Part shown: piece after piece, positions 1-6,734 of the stretch
Layout of the letters: the number at the start of each line of letters is the position of its first letter
Numbering within the stretch: position 1 is the stretch's first letter
Assembly (NCBI GenBank): GCA_030674155.1
Contig: JASPKP010000482.1
Location: forward strand, 1-25,000
Source of the DNA: Stramonita haemastoma
Taxonomy: Eukaryota; Mollusca; Gastropoda; Neogastropoda; Muricidae
Direction: 5' to 3'
DNA: 25,000 nucleotides
Position numbers and translations under genes: made by a program
The notes under the pieces: model-generated
What the model saw: only the letters and a program-made list of their open reading frames with translations
Databases searched by the model: none
Told to the model about the DNA's origin: nothing

Positions 1-1350
1 TACATGCAAAGGAAAATGTAGTCACAGAAGATGTCTGAATGCCATAGAGTGCCTACCAGAACTGGAAGAGCTTGACAGAGAGCCAAACATAGGTGAACTC
101 AGCTAAGCCTTGGACTCTCTTGGCTCTGACAAAGCACCTGGGGAAGATGGTGTTCCTGCCAAAGCACTAAAGTGCTGCAGAGAGACACTCATCACCGTGT
201 TGCATGAAATCCTCTGCCTCTGTTAGAGTAAAGGCAAAGTACCACAAGACATGAGGGATGCTAATGTCTTCACACTATAAAAAAAATAACAAAGGTGACA
301 AAAGTGATTGCAACAATTATCATGGCATATCCCTCTCCAGCTTTGTTAGAAAAGTGTTTCTATGAGTATCTCCAAAGAGGATCCAGGTACTTTTTATTTA
401 TTTATTTATTTATTTATTTAATCTTTTATATCGAGGATAACAGAATAAGCAATCATGTGGTTTTTTTCATCCGGTACTTAACAGAGCAAGTATACCCTGA
501 ATCACAGTGAGGTTTCTGTGCAAACAGATCCAGTATAGACATGATCTTCTCCCTCAAACAGCTTCAGGAGAAATGTAGGGACCAAAGGCAGCCACCCTCT
601 GTTGCCTTCATAGACCTCACAAAGATGTTTGGTCTGGATGGTTGGGATGGCCTCTTCAAGATCCTTCCCTTAACCAGATGTCCGCCCACAACGTCTCAGC
701 ATTATCAGATCCTTCCACAAAGACATGAAAGGCATTGTTGTCTTTGATGGCTCACTATCAGCTGTCATCAACATATGACGTGGGGTGAAACAGGTTTGCA
801 TCCTGGCTCCCACCCTGTTTAGAATCTTCTTTGCTGTGATGCTGAAACATGCATTTGGTCTTGCAACTGAAGGTATCTGCCTCCAAACAAGGTCAGACAG
901 AAGGCTTTTCATTCTCTCTAGAATAAGAGCCATGAGGTGCCTGCGTGACATCCTCTTTGCAGATAATGCTGCAGTAACCGCATTTTCAGCTGAAGACATA
1001 CAACAGCCCATGACTAGCTGCAGTGACTTTGGGCTAACCATCAGCTTGAAGGAAACACAAGTCATGGGACAGGATGTTGACTCTCCCCTAGCCATAAGCA
1101 TAAATGACCATGAACTGGATGTTGCCCATGACTTTGTGTAACTGGGCTCAACTAGCTCAGACACCCTCTCACTTGACAGTGACCTCAAAAAGTGCATCGC
1201 CAAAGCAGCTAACTTTATGACCAGACTGACAAAGAAAGCATGGAACAACATTAAACTGAATGAGCACACACAGATCCAAATTTACAGAGTCTGCAGCTTG
1301 TTTACAAGATGTTATGCCTGTTTTTGCATACTGGACTTCAGTTTACAGTC
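1..1350 (+). mobile_element. Degenerate non-LTR retrotransposon (LINE) reverse transcriptase fragment A
   Basis: Conceptual translation across three frames gives the pre-RT and RT parts of an animal LINE. A segment near 110-260 reads like the usual 'SDKAPGEDGVPAKALK' linker. Then follow 'ANRSSIDMIFSLKQLQEK' (about 525-575), 'VAFIDLTKMF' (about 600-630), 'GVKQVCILAPTLF' (about 782-820) and the palm motif region 'LFADNAAVTAFSAEDIQQ' (about 953-1005), ending in 'FGLTISLKETQVMGQD'. The catalytic FADD box reads FADN, so the second aspartate is lost. Stops and frameshifts occur throughout and the left end runs off the window, so this copy is dead. It is interrupted by the SINE fragment at 393-472. 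Family assignment (RTE-like or another LINE clade) cannot be settled by eye. Confidence 0.85.
393..472 (-). mobile_element. 5'-truncated SINE 3' end inserted in LINE A, with target-site duplication
   Basis: Read on the minus strand, this 80-bp insert ends in a TAAA-repeat tail (the TTTA repeat at about 393-421 on the plus strand). It is flanked by the 7-bp direct repeat GGTACTT at 386-392 and 473-479, the expected signature of target-primed retroposition. Its body aligns with 12324-12404: both start at GGATG followed by an A-run and continue through TGCTTATTC, TTATCCT and GATATAAAAGA into the A-rich tail. The insert separates LINE A codons that otherwise read on from each other. Confidence 0.8.
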
Positions 1351-1363
1351 TAATTTGAAGGCG

Positions 1364-1511
1364 TTTTTTTTTTATTAGAGAGAGTAGATAGTATACCAAT
1401 GTTAACTCCAGGGGAAAAAATCCTCCAACAGACAACTCATTGAAGATTCAAACCTGCAGTCTTAGTTGCTGTCAGCTCACAGTTAAGCACTCTAACTACT
1501 AGGCTATCCCT
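1364..1511 (-). mobile_element. tRNA-derived SINE (head region)
   Basis: On the minus strand the sequence has a polymerase III box A-like stretch, TAGCCTAGTAGTTAGAG (1490-1506), and a box B-like GGTTTGAATCT (1444-1454; consensus GGTTCGANTCC). Their spacing fits a tRNA-derived promoter. The element ends in an A-run (T-run at 1364-1373 on the plus strand). It is not a functional tRNA, because no full cloverleaf can be formed. It lies in the host-gene intron or 3' flank, downstream of the 1586-2130 exon. Confidence 0.65.
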
Positions 1512-1585
1512 TCCTTATAAACAGATATAATGACTGATATATTGACAAAGCTGCATGACTTATCCAAACCAGTAGTCACAGAAAC

Positions 1586-2130
1586 CTGTTTGTTGTTGCA
1601 CTGGAACATGCCTGTAGTATGGCAGGAGGGAAAGACACAGAAGCTTTCATCACTGCTGTCACTGCAGTCAGGCCGGTGGTCACACACCAGGGTGTAAGGC
1701 ACAAAGTCCACACCGCACGAGCACTGCAGAGAGGGTGGAGGTGGGTTTCCAGGGTACGGACAGGCAGTGGTCAACGTGTTATACTGATCAGCCCAGCAGG
1801 CAGTCTGGGGGTCACAGGCTAACATCGTGAGGGTGACATGGTCTGACGGACAGGTCACATAGTTACCACCCACTTTTGGCCATTGCACAGAATGTAAGAC
1901 TATGTCCTGTGACTTTTCATCATGGCCATCTGTTTGCAGTATGTTCTTTTCACATAAAAAGGATCTGGTTGCATTTTTTTCCACATGATTCTGCATGAAC
2001 TAATTTTGAGCCAATGTACATTTGGTGTGTGTGTACAATTGAGCAGTGAGCACTGGAACCTGCTTGTTGATACCTGACATTAGTAAAGAAAACAGGAGAA
2101 CCATCAGTCCACTGGTAGCGGTCACGATAT
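1586..2130 (-). CDS. Exon of a CUB/LDLa/C-type-lectin protein: CTLD second half plus LDLa
   Basis: On the minus strand a plausible acceptor (tgtatttccag) precedes 2130. The first frame shows the second half of a C-type lectin-like domain: 'YQWTDGSPVFFTN', a central cysteine, then 'KLVHAESC'. A frame change in the A7 run (T7 at 1974-1980) leads to 'RSFLCEKN', the expected CTLD end. A cysteine-containing linker follows ('CPSDHVTLTMLACDP', 'TACPYPGNPPPPSLQC'), then an LDL-receptor class A module with the calcium-binding core 'CDHRPDCSDSSDESFC', then the start of another module ('CHTTGMFQCNNKQ'). A GT donor (gtttct) is placed below 1586. Such proteins are secreted or cell-surface adhesion or recognition receptors. 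The frameshift means this is either a pseudogene or a homopolymer error. The exon pairs with 15665-16378. Confidence 0.7.
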
Positions 2131-2559
2131 CTGGAAATACACAGCATGAAACATAGTTGTCATTTGAAATTCATGGTACATGCCAAAGTCATATGCACTG
2201 GGCCTGACTCGTCAAGTGCTTAACAGCAGAACAATGCAATATAGCTTATAATTATGTAACCCCCCTCACAAAACGTATTTTTGTGTTTGGGTTACTAAGC
2301 GCTAGGTTCAGTAACTCCCTTGTAGAGTTGAGTGATCGCCCCTTAAAAAAGAGTGCCTATCCGGATACCTCTGTTTTTTAAATCTCACTTCCTGCCTGGG
2401 GCTAGTGAGGGAGAGACGCGTGACAGAGACTCCTCCTGAGTCTAGATGTTCCCCATTAAGGTTGGTTTATTTTGTTAATTTTGTTTTTGATCAAACTATC
2501 TGTTTAAGCAAATTTCAGCTTAATTCAGAATAGTTTTGGAAGGTTCATGAAAACTATAT

Positions 2560-3170
2560 GTTTGATTTAATTTCACAGGCTTTCACCTGTGAATTAACAG
2601 TTAACATAAGTGATCGCTTCGAACAAAGGAAGCGAACAAAGGAAGCGCTTCGAACAAAGGAAGCGTGGGGTAATTTTGGCGCCATCATGGTCTTTGTTGC
2701 AAGTTTAATGTTTGGTAGGATATTGTTCAGCTATTAAAATGCTGGAAATATTCTAGTATGACTTTACACTACAGATGTATGGGTGTGAAGGACTACTTAA
2801 TTTTTGTAATGATTTTATCACTACGAATTCTGACGTATTTGTGATATGTCATTTAGAAAATTCAAACAGTTGAAATATCAGTGGGGGCATTAATTTAATT
2901 TGAGAGGCTTTTAGCCTGTGAACTAACAGTGAGACCTAGTGGTTGTTTTAAACAAAGCACGTAAATGTTAACACAGTCATGGTTTTTGTTGTATGTTTAA
3001 TTTTTGGTAGAATATTGTTCAGCTATTATTAAAATGCTGGAAATATTCTAGTGTGGTTTTGCACTACAAATATATATTATGGGTGTGAAGGCCTACTTGA
3101 TTTTTGTAATGATTGTTATCATTAAGAATGGTGATTTATTTATAATAAATCATGTAGTAATTCTAAAACA
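2560..3170 (+). repeat. Diverged tandem duplication inside the LTR (about 2 x 300 bp)
   Basis: Unit 1 starts near 2560 and unit 2 near 2888. They share in order: a TTAATTTAATTT-like start, a hairpin followed by CTGTGAA.TAACAG, 'GTCTTTGTTG/GTTTTTGTTG', ATATTGTTCAGCTATTA, AAATGCTGGAAATATTCTAG, 'CACTACA.AT', GGGTGTGAAGG and TTTTTGTAATGATT. Unit 2 lacks the GAAGCG-rich piece (2617-2666) of unit 1. The same duplication is in the 3' LTR, so it predates this insertion. Confidence 0.8.
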
Positions 3171-3239
3171 GGTGTAATGGCATTGGAATGTCATTGTGGA
3201 CATTTATTTAAAATAAATCAGTCCTTCTTAATAATGTTG

Positions 3240-3412
3240 GCACAGTTTCATAGGATGGACCATCATCTGTCCTAAAGTAAATGAGACATGTTGGGATGCT
3301 TGCACAGTTTTATAGGATGGACCATCATCTGTCCTAAAGTAAATGAAATATGTTGGGATGCTTGCACAGTTTCATAGGATGGACCATCATCTGTCCTAAA
3401 GTAAATAAAACG
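3240..3412 (+). repeat. Three 62-bp tandem repeats in the 5' LTR
   Basis: Units begin GCACAGTTT at 3240, 3302 and 3364 and contain TAGGATGGACCATCATCTG followed by TCCTAAAGTAAAT. The third unit diverges after AATAAAACG. The copies are nearly identical, with a few transitions between them. Confidence 0.93.
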
Positions 3413-3736
3413 TGTGTAATGGCTAACTACTAAAATTATGAAATAATTTTAGAGGTGATGTTAGATTGTTCTGAGAATATTAAATTCTCACGAGAATGGC
3501 AAAATGGGTAGGGTGAAAGTACTTTTGGTAATTGAGCTGAGTATTGTAAACTAGCTCAGTGATGGATAATTTTGTGGTGATGTTTTTTACATTGTATGTT
3601 CTTTTGATTACAGGAACATCGTCGTCTTTTCCTGTCACCTTCTCCTCACACCATCATCCCATCCCCACTCTCATCCTTCTGTGTGCCTGATCGGAGATTG
3701 AGCCATTGATTCTAGGTGTATGAAAAACTAGAACAG

Positions 3737-3745
3737 TATATATAT
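3737..3745 (+). promoter_or_regulatory. Candidate TATA element of the LTR
   Basis: TATATATAT lies about 12 bp before a perfect 10-bp-stem hairpin (3757-3781) and about 440 bp before the primer-binding site. It is the only strong TATA-like run in the right half of the LTR. No initiator or transcript is known, so the U3/R border is not fixed. Confidence 0.3.
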
Positions 3746-3756
3746 TTTTGTTGTTT

Positions 3757-3781
3757 TTAATTGTACTTGTAGTACAATTAA
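3757..3781 (+). repeat. Perfect 10-bp-stem inverted repeat in the LTR
   Basis: TTAATTGTAC (3757-3766), 5-base loop TTGTA, GTACAATTAA (3772-3781). The same structure is at 8238-8262 in the 3' LTR. Just downstream of the candidate TATA, it could fold in the R region of the RNA. Confidence 0.85.
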
Positions 3782-4130
3782 TCAATTGGTGTTTTGTGTA
3801 ATGTGGTAGTGTTGTAGGTTGTGTTGTGGAATATATGTGGTGAACCCAATTTGCTCGGTCTGGAGTCGCATTGAATGAATGGTGTTATTCATCACGTTCA
3901 GTGTATTCAGTGTGGCTGCTGAGTGAGTTGAGGTTAAGTAATTTCACTTCACCAACTTTCCTACCTCTTCTATATTTTCTTTTCCCTCTATTTTTCTACT
4001 ATCCTCTTTTCTATCCCCCCTTTATCACTCCCCGGCCCATAAGTAGCTGAGCCCTACTCTTCTTTAGGGTTACTGAAGAAAATAGGAATTATTCTAAAAC
4101 TCTAAGATTTCCGGTACCGAATCAGACGGA

Positions 4131-4165
4131 ACGGGAATTAGAGTGGCGACTTAGATAATTCCCGT
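4131..4165 (+). repeat. 9-bp-stem inverted repeat next to the LTR end
   Basis: ACGGGAATT (4131-4139) and AATTCCCGT (4157-4165) pair perfectly around a 17-base loop, 15 bp before the LTR end and the primer-binding site. The counterpart in the 3' LTR is at 8612-8646. It resembles the U5 stems near retroelement primer-binding sites in position; a role is inferred only. Confidence 0.75.
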
Positions 4166-4184
4166 GTAGGACCCGTAACATTTC

Positions 4185-4202
4185 TGGCGCCCAATGTGGG
4201 GC
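4185..4202 (+). promoter_or_regulatory. Primer-binding site, tRNA-Lys type
   Basis: TGGCGCCCAATGTGGGGC starts 4 bp after the LTR. It is complementary to the 3' end (including CCA) of tRNA-Lys(CUU), with one C-to-T change that still allows a G-U pair. This is the minus-strand DNA priming site and fixes the element orientation as plus. Confidence 0.85.
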
Positions 4203-4682
4203 TAGGGAGTGTTTTTCTAGTTGTTTCTGAAATTGAAAGTCCACTGAGAGTGGAAGTTTTCGTTCTTTGTGGAACTTTGAATTTCACAAGGTGTAACGTC
4301 TTGTGTGTGTTTGAAAATTTTAATTTTCACTGGAAGTAAAAGTGTAGGCAAAATTTTAATTTTGCAGTAAGCAAAAATTTTGCTCAGAAAAGGAATTTTT
4401 GTTGTTAGTTAAATAAATTTTTGGCTTACAGAGTAAGTGAAATTTTTGGTTGAAGGAAATTTAAATTTCATTAAAAGTGAAATTTTGGTAGTAGCAAAAT
4501 TGTAATTTTGCTGAAAGCAGAAATTTTGTTTTGATAATTTGTTGTTAGCTTAAATTAATTTTTTGCTAACAGTGTGTTAAAAGTTTTGTAGGAATTTTTT
4601 AAATTTTAAAAGAAAGAGAAACAAAATTTTTGTAATGAAAAATTAATGTTAATTGTAAGTCCAGTTTTCATACATAAAGATC
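4203..4682 (+). repeat. Untranslated leader with tandemly duplicated palindromes
   Basis: The leader is AT-rich and full of inverted repeats: TCCACTgagAGTGGA (4240-4254), GAAAATTTTAATTTTC (4313-4328), GCAAAATTTTAATTTTGC (4348-4365), AGCAAAAATTTTGCT (4370-4384), CTTACAGAGTAAG (4425-4437), GAAATTTAAATTTC (4456-4469), GCAAAATTGTAATTTTGC (4494-4511), and GTTAGC/GCTAAC (4544-4549 and 4565-4570). 4313-4455 and 4456-4600 are diverged copies of one unit: palindrome, second GCAAAAT-type palindrome, AAATTTTG palindrome, TTTGTTGTTAG, then a TTAC/TAAC stem. No ORF is present. In retroelements this position carries packaging or dimerisation signals; that role is inferred. Confidence 0.85.
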
Positions 4683-6238
4683 ATGATCAGTCGAAGTGAG
4701 GGACCAGAGATGAAGCAACTGGGAGATGATGGGGTACGAGCAAGGGTGACTGCGGTTGAGGAGGAGAACCAGCGGTTACGGGAGACGCTCACTGCCCTGG
4801 AGGAAGGTCACCGCCTGTTGAGGGAGAGGGTCGACAAGCAGGATGCTGAGATGGCAGCCCTGCTACAGACCAGGATCCAGGTCCACGTGGTGCCATCTAC
4901 GCCTTTGGCACCGCTTGGCATCTTCAGTGGATCGAGGCCAACAGGTGGTGATGAGGTCGACTTCGCTAAGTGGGAGGAGCAAGTCGATGTGCTGATGAGA
5001 GGGAACGACTCCCCCTTGATGTGTTGGTCAGCGTTCGGCGCAGTCTGCGTGGTGTGGCATGGGAGCTTGCCAAGTCCTGTTCTTCCGCCATGGACATTGT
5101 CGGCCGTCTAAGCGATGTGTTTGGCTGTGTCAAAACCCCAGTGGAACGTCTGGCCGAGTTCTTACTGATGCGGATGGACAAAAGTGACAATCCATCGGAC
5201 TTCCTGGTGCACGCCTGGTTAAAGTTTATTCGTTTGAATAGATGTGAGGTGTATTCTCATGAGGACTGTGCCAGGAACGTTTATTTTGTGTTCATGAATA
5301 GTTTCATGTCATGTGAGCCCATTATGGCTCGGGAACTTAAGAATGAGTTCGGCAGACCAGGTTCTGCGTCGCCTGATTTGACCTCACTGTTGAAGTCGGT
5401 CAGGCAGTTAGAGGGATCATCCTCTGTGCTTATGTCAGCTGTGACAGGCCGGACACATCAGGAACATGCAAAAGTGGCCATCAACTATAAAGAGTTGGCA
5501 GGCATGGTAGCAGAGAGACTCAGAGGCCACTCAAAGAAGCCGAAAAGTTCCTGCTACCGATGCAAAGGTGTTGGTCACGTTGTTTGTGATTGCCCGGTCA
5601 AGTCACAGTCGGCAAGGCGGAAAAAGAAGATGAAGGCTACTAAAGCCAAAGTCAGTGAGAACGGGGTTTCTGCAAAACCCGAAAAATCCTCCTACAGGAA
5701 CAAACCCGGCTGCTACATACCGCCACATCGGCGAGGTTGTGGTAGTGGTCAGGGTGGTGTTCGGAATGTATGCGACCAGAAAGTGGTTGTGGATGGTAGC
5801 TCTAGAGGCAACCATCGGGACAATGTTCATTTTCCTCACCTTTCCAGAAGGAAATGGTGCAGAGGAAAAGACAGTCCAAGTTGTTTTCCTGATAAGCAGG
5901 GAAAAAAGGGTTGTGGTCAAGGCATTGGTGCTTCCAAGCCTCTTACCAACAACCGGTGGGATGCCTTGAAAATTGGATCCCGTAAGGATTTGCCTGGTAG
6001 GAGTCAGAGGAGTTCATTGTCTGGTGTGGGTAGGCCTGGCTGGGAAAAGTCCACCCCAGAGAAGTCGGAATGGAAGCCAGTGCCTGCACCAAGGAGATCT
6101 ATTTTGCATAGAGATCCTGTTAGCGTTCAAACTCCGGATCTGACCGACAGGTGTGATTCTGTTCCTGTGCAACCTAAACAGTTGCAGGAACAGGAGGGCG
6201 AAAGTCAGCAACCAAGGGTGGTCTTGAGATTGCTGTAA
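4683..6238 (+). CDS. gag: Gag-like protein with CCHC zinc knuckle, interrupted by a -1 frameshift
   Basis: The first ATG after the leader (4683) opens a frame with an N-terminal coiled coil (about residues 20-60, heptad leucines, 'EEENQRLRETLTALEE'). It continues into a capsid start ('IFSGSRPTGGDEVDFAKWEEQVD'-type region, about residues 80-105). At the C5 run 5011-5015 the reading moves to the -1 frame, which runs to TAA at 6236-6238. That part has the helical capsid domain of the PNMA/Ty3 Gag class ('SVRRSLRGVAWELA', then 'VFGCVKTPVERLAEFL'). A perfect zinc knuckle CYRCKGVGHVVCDC (C-x2-C-x4-H-x4-C, about 5554-5595) and a long basic tail follow, with 'CYIPPHRRG' near 5713. The product would form particles and package element RNA. 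No protease or pol follows. The frameshift falls inside the capsid domain, so an indel or sequencing error is likelier than programmed shifting. Confidence 0.85.
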
Positions 6239-6245
6239 TTCTTGT

Positions 6246-6440
6246 GTATGGTTTTGTTTTACTGCATATTTGCAGAGGGTGACTTTATGAGTCTACAAGT
6301 TTACATTTTTGAAGGTTTCTGTTTTGCTGCTAATTTGCAGGGTGTGACTTTTTGAGTCCACAGGTTTATGTTTTTATGAATGTTTGTCTTGCTGCATATT
6401 TGCAGGGTGTGACTTTGTGGAGAGTCATGTTTGGGTTTAG
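6246..6440 (+). repeat. Three 65-bp tandem repeats after gag, each with two hairpins
   Basis: CTGCATATTTGCAG-type palindromes recur at 6262-6275, 6327-6340 and 6392-6405, exactly 65 bp apart. Each is followed by a GACT...AGTC hairpin (6281-6293, 6346-6358, 6411-6426). Loops vary between copies while stems are kept. The stretch lies between the gag stop and the 3' LTR; the rest to 6734 has no recognisable gene. Confidence 0.9.
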
Positions 6441-6734
6441 ATTCTTACATGTTTTCAAAATGTGGAATGTTTTTGTGCGTTGAGTTCTGTTTTCGGTATC
6501 CAAATTAGATTGGGTAGATATGCAGAATCAAAATCAACCAGAGACTTTTAAAAGGTTTTGTCTAAAATGATTTTTTAGGATAAACGTTGATACCCACCTT
6601 GGATTGGGTATGCATTTTTGTTCAAGCTGAAGACTTGAAGGTTTTTTACCCCCAAGAGGGTAGAGTTTTTGTTTGTTTGAAATGTTGGCACTTTTTTGAA
6701 AAAAAGATAGCAACATTTTCCTGCGAAGGGTGTG

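Larger units (their letters stand above)
2255..4180 (+). repeat. 5' long terminal repeat (1926 bp)
   Basis: Nearly identical to 6735-8661. Boundaries are set by TGTAAC at the left and CCCGTAACA before the primer-binding site at the right. At 1.93 kb it is long; the two LTRs make up about 60% of the element. It has no long ORF. Internal structure includes a diverged duplication (about 2560-2887 and 2888-3170), three 62-bp tandem repeats (3240, 3302, 3364), and several perfect hairpins (2574-2591, 3133-3151, 3198-3224, 3430-3452, 3757-3781, 4131-4165). Confidence 0.93.

Noticed and set aside
670..1269. 199-codon minus-strand open frame
   Set aside because: It is antisense to the LINE A reverse transcriptase motifs on the plus strand.
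3240..3412. CRISPR-like array
   Set aside because: The three 62-bp units are directly adjacent tandem repeats without unique spacers, and lie in an LTR of an animal retroelement.
5005..5111. Programmed -1 ribosomal frameshift in gag
   Set aside because: The break lies within the capsid domain, there is no standard slippery heptamer, and an indel at C5 explains it more simply.
5603..5969. Open frames overlapping gag in other frames on both strands
   Set aside because: The frame with the CCHC zinc knuckle is the coding one; the others carry no motif.
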